From: Megamerina dolium
Taxonomy: Eukaryota; Arthropoda; Insecta; Diptera; Megamerinidae
Assembly (NCBI GenBank): GCA_963854835.1
Contig: OY978527.1
Location: 15,819,584-15,883,583 of the forward strand
Length of the DNA: 64,000 nucleotides
Direction of reading: 5' to 3'
Shown here: positions 53,321-63,039 of the stretch, in pieces
How the letters are laid out: each line of letters begins with the position of its first letter
Position numbering within the stretch: position 1 is the stretch's first letter
The notes under the pieces: generated by a model
Database searches by the model: none
Told to the model about the DNA's origin: nothing
What the model saw: the letters and a program-made list of their open reading frames with translations, nothing else
Translations under genes and position numbers: made by a program

Positions 53321-53515
53321 AAATACAATTTTCAAGTGTTCAATAAAATATATTTGTAAAGGAGAATGTCTATCCTGTGAGGACTATATTAATTCTTGTC
53401 CATAGACCCTTGGTCATTTTTATATTCTGATGATATTAAGCGACTAATTAACTATTGAGAGGAAGGTATTGATCGCAATGACTTTATGTGAAAAATATAG
53501 TTTAATCATTCTTAT

Positions 53516-53819
53516 TTGAGCATGGAGTTAGTGGTCAAGAACTTCTTCTTTCATAAAATTGATCGAATTGAGGTAGGAGATCTGTTATTTCTACAAGACT
53601 ATTTAATGAAAGAAACGGTTGGTGAGCGAATAATTTGCGTTTTGGGCATGTGCACATTGAGTAGTACATCGGATTTAACATCGGTGGACTATTTTCTGTA
53701 GGGGTTTATGGAAGACCTAGTCTACGCCGATAAGCCAGAGACAACTGACACCTTATTAGATTACGTCTGTCATGTTAGTACAAATACAGAGCCCAAATGC
53801 TGCGAAAAGTTATTGAAAA

Positions 53820-53830
<11 letters not shown>
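53516..53830 (+). pseudogene. Transposase C-terminal relic, copy 4
   Basis: Open from ATG 53516 to TAG near 53699: FLQDYLMKETVGERIICVLG, SDLTSVDYFL (third catalytic Asp region). Beyond the stop it continues in frame with GFMEDLVYADKPETTDTLLDYV, HVSTN and CCEKLLKIV. The order matches LLKETFGERIISR...CDLTPVDYFLWG...VYADKPETID of the mariner-related family whose other relics are at 17850, 20891 and 47780. The QQDGA block reads FLQDYL. Confidence 0.6.
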
Positions 53831-53839
<9 letters not shown>

Positions 53840-53850
<11 letters not shown>

Positions 53851-54300
53851 TGATTCTTTCCGAATTTGAAACTGAATGGGCTTCCCCCATTCTGAGGAGA
53901 AATAAGTGGTAGACAAATTTCTATATCCTTTTATGTGTTTATGTTTGGTCTTTTCTAGACGAAAGTTTATTCATCTATATGAATTATAGTTTGAATGTTG
54001 TTTTTTTTTTTTGTATTAGAATATATTTTCTATATCATCTATATTTCTGCCTTCTAGATCTAACCGGTTCCTTCTGGAAGATTATTCAAGAAGTTTAAAA
54101 GCAAACCAATAATAATAAAGCTACACAAAAAAAAAATTACGCCGCAGACGAGGTAGATATTTCTATAAATATCTCGGGTCATTTAATTCCAATCCCGGGT
54201 TGATTTGAGTCGGTCAGGTCGCATTTTGCCCCTAACCAAAAAATAAACGATGAAAGTTAAAATATTCATATCCAGAATCGACTCTAGGTGGTTTTTAAAT
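53840..54300. other. T-rich spacer
   Basis: Poly(T) runs near 53823-53850 and 54000-54013. No gene or repeat family recognised. Confidence 0.5.
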
Positions 54301-54304
54301 TTTG

Positions 54305-55072
54305 GGTGTGTGAATTAGTAAGCGGTACATCGGTTTTTAGTGTTCAAAAATCATTTATTTTTAAGAATTACGTAAAAAGCATGTCATTCAAAGTATTGTC
54401 CATTAGAAACTATGACATTTCCCCATCTTTCTGGCAGTTTATAGATTCCATCCCAAAGGAACTTTGCCGGATTGGTAGCAAAAAATGAAACGAGCCAATT
54501 TCTGATTCCGGCATGGACCGCAGAACAAGTTATAATCTGAAGGCGCCAGGTCTGGGCTATAAGTCGGGTTGGATAAAACTTCCCATTCGCTATTAACTAA
54601 ATAGTTAATAGCGACCGGAATAGCAATGTGTGGCCGTGCGTTGTCATTGTGAAAAATTACCGGCTCGTGTCTGGTCGCATATTCCGACCGTTTTTCGATC
54701 ATTGCTCTCTTCAACTGCATCAATTGTTGTCGGTACAGCTTTCCCGTAATGGTTCGACCAGGTCGAGCGTTTTTGAAGTGCACAAACCACTCTTTACACT
54801 GTGTATTGGATAAAGAATTGTCGTCATACAATTCCACAAACAAACGATGACTTTGAAGAAAGTAACTTAACAAAACTTCCCAGAAATGCTGTTTTTTTTT
54901 GCCAATTCTTAAAATTTACCATCATGAAAAAAAATATATAATTCTCACAACCAAAGGAATATTTTTGACTGATTTTGACATCAAGTGAATAGACATTTAA
55001 AATGACATTGCAGAGAATGATGTACCACATCGCGCATATAACATAAAAAGCCGGTTACTAATTCACACATCC
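54305..55072 (-). mobile_element. mariner deletion derivative B
   Basis: The ends GGTGTGTGAATTAGTAAGCG and (complement) GGATGTGTGAATTAGTAACC match those of 22205-22980. The minus-strand frame 54873-54439 fuses N-terminal LYDDNSLSNTQCKEWFVHFKN directly to GRTITGKLYRQQLMQLKRAM, then FHNDNARPHIAIP and PTYSPDLAPSDYNLF. The paired-type domain and first catalytic Asp are deleted. A small perfect hairpin, GCTATTAACTAAATAGTTAATAGC read in halves, sits at 54590-54613. The derivative is non-autonomous. Confidence 0.82.
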
Positions 55073-55074
55073 AC

Positions 55075-55515
55075 TTCCCATCAGAGTGGCTACCATACAA
55101 AATTAAGACTTTTACTAATTTCTCTGTCACCGCTATTAGACCACTTATAACAAGTTAAAAAACTCCCAATAATTTGCATTACTTAATATTCTTTCTAAAT
55201 CTACGTACTTTCTATCTTTACTCCTTAAGAAGGTTCCCCTACAAAATGAACGAAAATCACATAAAAATCGACAAATAATTCCATAACTCCTCAGAAGTCG
55301 TCCCTAGAACAATGAAATGTAATATTTCCCCCAATTATAGTCGTCACTTATTTCCGCTACTCAGAGGGAGGTCACAGTATTTCTCCCCAATATACTTGTT
55401 ATCTATCTCCACCCCTTAAGGAGACTCCCCTATAAAAATAAAATGCAAATCATCTGAAAATCGGCAAATATCCCTATTACTGTCTAGAAGTCGTCCCTAG
55501 AACGGTGAAATACAA
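55075..55515 (+). repeat. Dispersed CATACAAAATGAAC repeat, about 2.5 units
   Basis: Two to three units with CCTTAAGAAGGTTCCCCTAC, AAAATGAACGAAAATCACAT, AAAATCGACAAATAATTCC, CAGAAGTCGTCCCTAGAAC and GTGAAATGTAATA, then diverged repeats of the same blocks about 180 bp later. Confidence 0.65.
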
Positions 55516-55519
55516 TACC

Positions 55520-55985
55520 ATCAATATTAATGAGAGCTCGAATGTAGACAGCTTTTGCTAGATAATGGTGCAGGCAGAAATTACTTCCGTATGCTTAAGG
55601 CCTTTGCTGGGTCTTTCACTCTATGCATGCTACCTGATGTTTATATTCAATAAATAAGTTTGCATATAGAATAGTTACTAGAAAAATCGTGATATTTGCT
55701 GTTGTAGTTATTGAATTTTTTGTTTTTGTATTTTTATATTGCCAATATTATACAGACACAATTACGTACATCTGTTGTACATGCGATAATACTAATAATA
55801 TAGTTACGCCACTTCATTTCATTTCATGTCTCATCGCAAATTGCCGTGTCTGGGGTGTTTGCGAAAAGAAAAACAAAACAAAAAATGCAAGATAAAAAAA
55901 AAAAAAAAAAAAAAATTAATAAAAAAAAAACCCAACAATAACAACATGAACCTCAATGAATTCATCAAGAAGAATTTGCGAGTAT
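55520..55985. other. Spacer with A-rich runs
   Basis: No gene. Poly(A) runs at about 55894-55915 and 55920-55930 give Lys-rich open frames that are not called. Confidence 0.5.
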
Positions 55986-55990
55986 TTTTA

Positions 55991-56000
55991 TATATAAAAG
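55991..56000 (+). promoter_or_regulatory. TATA box of Gly/Tyr-rich peptide gene
   Basis: TATATAAAAG lies 56 bp upstream of the ATG at 56047, the same distance as in sister genes. Confidence 0.75.
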
Positions 56001-56046
56001 GCTGCATACAATGGAATTGGGCATTCATACGATAAGTTGACTCGAT

Positions 56047-56316
56047 ATGATGAAAGCGGCATCGTTAATACTATTCACAATTATCTCCATTGCCAGCATA
56101 CTGATGTGTAATGCACAGTATGGTGGTGGAGGACCATATGGTGGAGGCGGTGGTGGTCCATATGGAGGCGGTGGCGGCGGTCCTTATGGCGGCGGTGGTG
56201 GTGGTGGTGGCCCATATGGTGGTCGCGGCGGCGGTGGTCGTTATGGCGGCGGTGGTGGTCCATATGGTGGTGGTGGTGGTGGTGGCTATGGTGGTGGCGG
56301 TGGCGGTGGCTACTAA
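56047..56316 (+). CDS. Secreted Gly/Tyr-rich peptide, 89 aa
   Basis: Two adjacent in-frame ATGs (56047 and 56050) start the ORF. The second gives the Met-Lys start of the family. The signal peptide ends LMCNA, predicted cleavage exposing Gln-Tyr. The mature part of about 65 residues consists of YGGGGP and (G)nPYG modules, two Arg-containing segments (GGRGGGGRYGG) and a C-terminal Gly run ending in Tyr rather than Lys. The CNAQ end is shared with the gene at 14512. The YGGGG modules are typical of insect cuticular or secreted Gly-rich proteins in general. AATAAA-type signals appear only about 330 bp downstream (56648 onward). Function unknown. Confidence 0.85.
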   Translation: MMKAASLILFTIISIASILMCNAQYGGGGPYGGGGGGPYGGGGGGPYGGGGGGGGPYGGRGGGGRYGGGGGPYGGGGGGGYGGGGGGGY

Positions 56317-56485
56317 AGCTGCAGAGGATTACACGGCAATACAAAATACGGATACGAATATTTTATGGATAAGCAAATGAATCTGGAATTGATATAAAAA
56401 AAGGGAAAATGAAGCAAAAACAATAACAACAGCAACTCTATCAAATTGTAAATATAATACATCAATCGATTCATTGTAAATACAT

Positions 56486-56487
<2 letters not shown>

Positions 56488-56528
<41 letters not shown>
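56488..56528. repeat. (AAT)n microsatellite
   Basis: About 13 uninterrupted AAT triplets in the 3' flank of the peptide gene. Confidence 0.9.
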
Positions 56529-56531
<3 letters not shown>

Positions 56532-56950
56532 TAATAGTATTGATGATAATATATCATAGTATGTGCACTAGATACATTCAAATGTACATACTGTATTATT
56601 CTAGTATGACCATGATTCTTCTGTCAAAAAGTGTTTGTTTGTTTTCAAATAAAAAAAAAAAAATTATAAAATAAAATAAACAAATTTTCATTCGGTCTAA
56701 CATTGGGCTAGTTGAAAAGTTAATGCGGCGAAAGTATGAACAAAAGAAGAATTCTAGAAAATTACTTAAAAAAATAATAAAATATACATACATATAATTG
56801 GCAGTTGAAGCTCCGAAAAGGGAACTCAGTACCTGATAGTATTGGTAGTAAATTCTCTCACAAAACTTTTTAAGAAACCATGACTTTTACTCTGGTAGCT
56901 GAGCATCGTTTTAGGATTGAATTTTAGTTTTATTATTATTTAGAGACTAT

Positions 56951-57305
56951 GTGCCGTAGCACAGTGGTTAGTGTGTGGGCCTTCTGATCTGTTGGTCGTG
57001 GGTTTAATCCCCGGCTGAAAGATAACAAATGTAATATCGAAGAGATGTTTCTTTCGAACGGTACCCACCTGTCGGCAAGCAATTGGCAATTCTTCCGGCA
57101 GTGACAGTTTGCCATGGGAAAGCTTCTAAAAGAACTTTGTGACAAAGAACTTTATGAAAAAGTGATATCGCAATAGTTTCGCCGTTCGGAACCGGCTAAA
57201 ATACGTAGCTCCCTTGTATTCCTCTTCAAAAATTTAACACGCACAACAGTAATCGCAGAGAAGCTCGGCCAAAGAGTCCTTCTGGGCTTATAAGTGCCAC
57301 ATATA
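56951..57305 (+). repeat. tRNA-derived SINE, longest copy
   Basis: GTGCCGTAGCACAGTGGTTA (box A with one change) is followed by GTGGGTTTAATCCCCGGCTG (box B). The full body follows, including TTCTTCCGGCAGTGACAGTT, CTTCTAAAAGAACTTTGTGA and CGCCGTTCGGAACCGGC. The 3' end is TTATAAGTGCCACATATA. It is the best template in this window for the complete element of about 350 bp. Confidence 0.85.
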
Positions 57306-57356
57306 ATTTTTTTTTAAGGTACACTACTACCTATTGTTTAAGGCCTTTCATTTTTA

Positions 57357-58915
57357 TACCCTGCATAATGCAATATGCATGGTATATTCATTTCGGTCAG
57401 ATGTTTGTGTCCACTTGAAGGAATCTCCGGAGATATAGACATGGATATATATTCGTGATCAGCGTCGATTAAATTTTCGATTTAACGATGTCCGTCCGTC
57501 CGTCCGTCTGTCCGTCCGTCCGTCCGTCTGTCTGTCACCTGGCTGGTTCGCACGATAACTTGAGTAAATATTGAGCTATTTCGATGAAATTTGGCATAAG
57601 TAATCTATGATCCAAGGGTACGGAGGGGATTGATATTGGGCATGATCGGTCAATAACCACGCCCACACCAAGCATTCAAAGCGACTAACCTCGAAATTTT
57701 CAAAATCTTTAACTTGCTATAACTCATATAATATACCACTTGGGACAACAATATTTTGCACATAGAGTTATATTATACTACTATATAACCTCGCCAAAAG
57801 TGGGTGAGCCACGCCTACTTTCTAGCGTAGCTCCCATACAAAGTGTCTGTACTTCTTTTAAATTGAAACTGCTGTAACTTCTACAATCTTCTGTCTAGAA
57901 TAACCATAATTGACACTTAGATTAACATGGTAGTCGGAAATAATATGGCAGAAAATCAGTGTGCCACGCCCACTCCTTTTTGGGTCTCCCATACAAAGTT
58001 GCGGAAATTAAAAAAATGTTACCGGTTATAACTTGCAAACTATTCAGCGTAGAATAACGAGATTTAAGGTGTGGATTAGTATTGTACGAGCAACTAGGCT
58101 CACAGAAAATGGGCGCACCACGCCCAGTGTTTATCGTAGCCCCCATATAAATTTTAAATTGAAACAGCTGTAACTTCGGCAATCTTCTGTCTAGAATAAC
58201 CATAATTGACACTTAAATTAATATCGTAGTCGGCAAATATCTGGCAGAAAATCAGTGTGCCACGCCCACTCCTTCATGGGTCTCCCATACAAAGTCGAGT
58301 GAATTAAACTAAAATTTTAAGCTCCATAGCTTACAAACCATTTAGCCTAGGACAACGAGACTTAGGGTATGGATTAGTATTGTACGAGCAACTAGGCTCA
58401 CAGAAAATGGGCGCACCACGCCCAGTGTTTATCGTAGCCCCCATACAAATTTTAAATTGAAACAGCTGTAACTTAGGCAATCTTATATCTACAATAACCA
58501 TAATTGACACTTAAATTAATATCGTAGTCGGAAATAATCTGGCGAAAAATCAGCGTACCACGCCCACTTCTTATTGGGGCTCCCATACAAAGTTGAGGAA
58601 ATTAAACAAAAATGTTAACCACCATAACTTAGAAACTATTCAACGTAGGACACCAAATTTAAGGTGTGGATTAACATTGAAAAATTAATTGGATTTACTA
58701 GAAAGTGGTAAGCCACGCCCACTTTTTATATAGCTCTCATACTAAGCCTCGGAATTATCTTAAAATCCTTTTACTTCGTCAAAGTCAACCATATTTCGGG
58801 TGTAAATTAGTAGTATATGCAAAAATTGTTTCTCGAAAAGTGGAAATAAAAGAAAAGTTGGATATTCGAGTAAACTTTTTATATACAAATATAAAATATA
58901 GTTTGTTCGGCCCCA
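57357..58915 (-). repeat. Large GGGCGTGGC-motif dispersed repeat, inverted partner
   Basis: Complement of the family at 49155-50515. It begins TATACCCTGCATAATGCA, then TCGGTCAGATGTTTGTGTCC, GATTTAACGATGTCCGTCCG, a (CCGT/CTGT) tract and GTCACCTGGCTGGTTCGCAC. Several units follow with CCACGCCCAC (57656, 57813, 57965, 58122, 58262 and later), CCCATACAAAG and TTCTGTCTAGAATAACCATA. It ends near GTTCGGCCCCAGCCGACTGT. Units are 130-320 bp long, and at least two are almost identical to each other (about 58075-58260 and 58370-58550), indicating local duplication. Non-coding. Confidence 0.75.
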
Positions 58916-58929
58916 GCCGACTGTAAGGA

Positions 58930-59400
58930 GATTTTTATGTTTAGGTTGTGGCAGTTGCACGCTTGCGTCGACTAATTTATGCCTCAGATGGACTACCACA
59001 CTTGCGTTGGGTCTCTTCTCCAGATTAGTCGAGTGTTCCAACTGCCATCTGGAATTCATTTTCTGTATTTCGTCCGAGGCTGAAAGTAGTTTACATGTCG
59101 CCATTGAAGTTCCAACAATTTTTTTATCAAAAAAATGTTTGGAACGTTGTAACCTCCTTTGGTAGCTAATCTGTGTTTTCGTTCCCTAATATGTTCCTGA
59201 GCTCTGGCTTCCATATAAGATAAATGTTGAACAGCTTTAAGTGGTTTTTCAGGTTTAGCACAGCACAAGTGCAGAATAGTACATCTTGAAGAGAACAAAA
59301 ATGCTCATCATATAGAGCATATTTTTGTGAACATAACGGACCAAAAAAATTTCCAGCAGAGGTAACTACATAAGGCTGAAGATCAAAGTTCAAATTTCAT
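58930..59400 (-). pseudogene. Coding-like relic of unknown family
   Basis: On the minus strand three overlapping frames give an almost continuous peptide: YVVTSAGNFFGPLCSQKYAL, LHLCCAKPEKPLKAVQHLSY, MEARAQEHIRERKHRLATKG, GYNVPNIF, then MATCKLLSASDEIQKMNSRW and LEKRPNASVVVHLRHKLVDA. Frame changes occur at homopolymers, as in a decayed exon or processed pseudogene. I do not recognise the family. It abuts the GGGCGTGGC repeat. Confidence 0.4.
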
Positions 59401-59404
59401 ATCA

Positions 59405-61145
59405 ACATTACTCAATATCCTCGCTTTTTTACAATATTTGTATCAAATGAAAGCTATTTTCAATTCACTCATATACAGGTATAACATCCTACATTATTTA
59501 TAAACTGTTTTTGAAGGTTTAAAAAAAAATTTTAAATAAAAAAATTTTTTTAACAAATTTTTCTTTCCCCAAGAGCCGTATTAACCTATCAAAAATTTAT
59601 AAAAGAATTAAAGTCCCTTAAATTTCCTTTCCATTAATATATAACGCATACTTTAAAATAATTTTTCAATATTTTTAATGATTTTTCAAATTCATACTTA
59701 ATTAATTTTGCTTTACTACAACGAACTTTGGATTAATTAATTGGAATATATTAAACTTTGGATTAGTTAGTATATTAGCATCAAAGTGTTGTTAAATAGC
59801 CGGCATCTGGCCGGAAGTTTTCTGTGGACTTTAAGTGTCCCTTTAATATCTCAGCTTTAATTAATTTTAGCATCTCTGAAAAAAAAACTTTCTATTGAGT
59901 TGGTTGAATAGGGAATCAAAGCTGCAATTAACAGATACACAAGAGTGCATGTAGATTAAAATTAGAAGCCCTATATAAATAAAATATTTTCTCGCCACAA
60001 TTAAAAACCCTACAATTTATATAGCCCCAAGACATTGGTTTGCAAGTCCGCTCTAAGTATATTTTATTTTTGGAAACTATTATTAACTATTCACTACAAA
60101 ATTTCCATCGTCTGAAAGTCGTCTTTTTACGGTAGCAGTGAAAGTGTTAAGGCAAGAGTCTGTGTATTTTCTTCACCGCCCTAAAACTATTTAGTCTCTG
60201 AAAAATTATTAAACTCTTTCCAAGACCAACAAAGTGCTAATAGGGCAAAACTAGGAACCCTACTGATTTGTATAATAAATCACTTCTTACTTTTCTTGCG
60301 ACACCATTGAAAATCCCAAAAAATTGTATCGCCTTAAGCCAAGGGTTTATATATCATACCCTTATTATTTAGTTTCAATTCAGTTTCCAAGGCAACGATT
60401 CGTATATCTTCTCTGATCGAAGATTATTTGGTCCGAGGAAATATTATTAAACTTTTTGAAGGCCTGCAAAGGTATGATCCACCAGGTCGATACAAAGAAA
60501 TCCAGAGGATCATCAGTAGGAGTTTGGTGGTTGCTGAAAGAGAGAAAAGTTCTATAATGCATATAATGCCGTCTTCTTTTGCAGCCTCCTTCAGTTTTTT
60601 TATTAGAACAAAGTCCATTTGTCTGATGTGTCCATCCGCAATCTCTAGATTTGAATGCGTTTTGATTATAATGATAACAGCGCTTAGGGTACATCATATT
60701 CGATTTTGAATGACCTCAACCAATAGGTTTACATTTTGGGTAGGATTTGCTTCTCTAAAACTAAACGAATCATACGATTTTATATGAGAACAGGCATTAA
60801 AAAAATATCATCTCTGTTCTTGTCGAACTGGCTTAGTTCCTTAGCGCTTTAGATCGTGACTAAAGTCATTTTTACTGTTGTCTTGGGAGGTCCTTTGTAT
60901 CGCTGGGGTGATTTTTCGAAAGACCTTCAAAATAGTCTTCTACAGATGTTCTTAATACCATATTTATAGGAGATGTATATGGGAATAAATGGAAGCCATG
61001 GATACAGATTTATTAAGTAAGTTTATTAAGCGATGAATACGATTAATACACAGTGCTGTACCTTCAATTAGGCATTGTCTTGATCAAATCTGATTTTTTC
61101 CATATGGTGAAAGTACGAAAGTATTTTTGGCTACTAAGCGAATAT
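59405..61145. other. Gene-free spacer
   Basis: AT-rich. The open frames at 60380-60709 on both strands have no recognised domain, signal peptide or promoter and are not called. Confidence 0.45.
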
Positions 61146-61150
61146 ATATA

Positions 61151-62455
61151 CACGGTGTCCAATAAGTTTTAATAAAAATGTTTTTCGCTATATTAAGGCA
61201 AGTTGACGAAATGAATGGAAAAATTTTATCCAAATGAGTTGTCTTATACATTTTGAAAAATTATAAAAGGTTTTTATTTATTACGCCCCCCTTTGCTTTT
61301 TTTACTAAGCCCAATCTCTTTTCAAAAGAGTCGCATGCGGCACGTACATGATTCATGGGCATTTCCTCCCATATCTTTTGTAAAGTTTTACGTAGCTGCC
61401 CCAAATTTCTTATTTTATAGTCGTTGAGCTTTGCTGTTATATATCCCCATGCGAAGAAATCCATAGGATTAAGATCAGGGCTGCTTGGTGGCCACTCATC
61501 CTTCCTCAAAAAATCAGCCAAATTCTCTTCGCATCAGTCTTGACAAATTTTTGCAGTATGTGATGGCGCTCCGTCTTGTTGAAAACAATAGTAGTCGTCA
61601 CCAAACAAGTGTTTGCAAGCAGGGAGGACTACTGATTTCAAAACGTGCTCTTTGTAGTACACAGCATTTACTTTGACCCCTTTTTCAATAAAAACAAGCG
61701 GCAATTTACCCCTCTTGCAAAATCCGCCCCAAACCATGATCGAGAGAGCACTCTGATATCTGGGGACAAATAATTCTGATTCAGGAACATCCTCCAATGA
61801 AACAGCCCATACTCGGTCGTTCTGTGCATTATGCGATTGCTGCAACACGAAAAGTTTTTCATCAGAAAATACGAACTCGTCGCCACCGTGTCAAGCCTGA
61901 ATACTGCTGACTCTTTCAGCTCTCTTGTTCTTCGAAGAAATGGAAACGCCGTGAATTTTTTGTTTTTTGTACGGCTTAAGTCCAACATCTTTTTTTAAAA
62001 GCAAATGAGCAGATGACTTGCTTATTTTTAAAGAGGCAGCTATTTTTCTCACGGAGCGGCACCTTTTTCGTCGAATTTGCTCTCTTACAATTTTGATATT
62101 GCTCTTCGTCCGGGCAGTGCGTGGACGGCAACTTTTCGGTCGATTTTCAGTAGACCCAGTTTCCTTAAATCGTTTTATGGTCTTATAAACAAAATCGCAC
62201 TTGATTCCACCTTGTTTCAATGATTTGAAAATTGCATATGGCTTTATGCCTCGCAAAAATTAATTAATAATTACTTCGCGCACGTTCTTCATCGTTTTTA
62301 TTTAACTCAACTACAGCTGAAATGAAATGAATTCTATGACACGCTGCTCAGAAATGTAACGGGATTTCATATATGTCAAAATAAAAACATACGCCTACTT
62401 TCTGTTATTTAAAATTAACGGAAAACATATTTATTAAAACTTATTGGACACCGTG
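61151..62455 (-). mobile_element. maT-like (DD37D) Tc1/mariner transposon, 1,305 bp
   Basis: The ends are inverted repeats with the matching string CACGGTGTCCAATAAGTTTT (left directly; right as complement) continuing AATAAA. They are flanked by TA at 61149-61150 and 62456-62457. The complete length fits a Tc1/mariner element, and the interior is a single minus-strand transposase frame with only nonsense changes. Confidence 0.92.
61261..62292 (-). pseudogene. maT-like transposase with three stop codons, no frameshift
   Basis: From ATG 62292 to TAA 61261 (344 codons) a single frame is kept throughout. Nonsense codons occur only at 62262 (TAA, codon 11), 61893 (TGA) and 61536 (TGA). The N-terminal part has paired helix-turn-helix features (YKTIKRFKETGSTENRPKS, KIAASLKISKSSAHLLLKKD). 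The catalytic core has VFSDEKLFVLQQSHN (first Asp), YCFQQDGAPSHTAKI (second Asp) and SSPDLNPMDFFAWG (third Asp), with 37 residues between the last two, as in the maT (DD37D) group. The C-terminus is KKAKGGVINKN. The two TGA codons are compatible with C-to-T or G-to-A transitions. A recently inactivated element. Confidence 0.88.
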
Positions 62456-62459
62456 TATA

Positions 62460-63037
62460 TATACGTATAGTCATTTCACAAACTTTTCAGCCAGTCATCA
62501 ACATTGCAACCTACTTGCAATTAATGTAATTGGCCTTAGCTGTATTAAGCAATTAGCTGTTAATTTAAAAAAACGGCAACTGAAGGTTGTACTTTTCTTT
62601 GTGAGCCCTATTTTTTACCTTAATATTTTATTAATAAATGTATTTACGTAAATTAACTGGCGAAATACATACTACCTTATTGCTTATGTAAGTAGATTAA
62701 TATTCTAAATACACTTAGTGCAATTTGTGTATTGTATAACTAAAGCTTTTGCTAAGTTATATCAGAGAACGTTTAATACCAGAGAAGTCCTACTTTGGCT
62801 TTTGAGCTTATTGTTGTTTACAAATACCAGGGTCACTTAACAGAGTTGTAGAATACAAAGATTTTGAAGAGAGCAATGCCAATGCATGACCAGGTGAAAA
62901 ATTCTGTAAATTAACATAACAAATTAACATATATTGAAATAAGATCACATAATAGTAAATATTTTTATGAATGAATTTTATATACATATGTATAAGGAAT
63001 AGAATTTTTTATGAAGAATTTTTACTATTGTCCAATA
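62460..63037. other. AT-rich spacer between two transposons
   Basis: No gene or repeat recognised. Confidence 0.5.
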
Positions 63038-63039
63038 TA

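Noticed and set aside
55826..56035. Lys-rich open frame across a poly(A) run upstream of the last peptide gene
   Set aside because: Homopolymer artefact overlapping the promoter of the gene at 56047.
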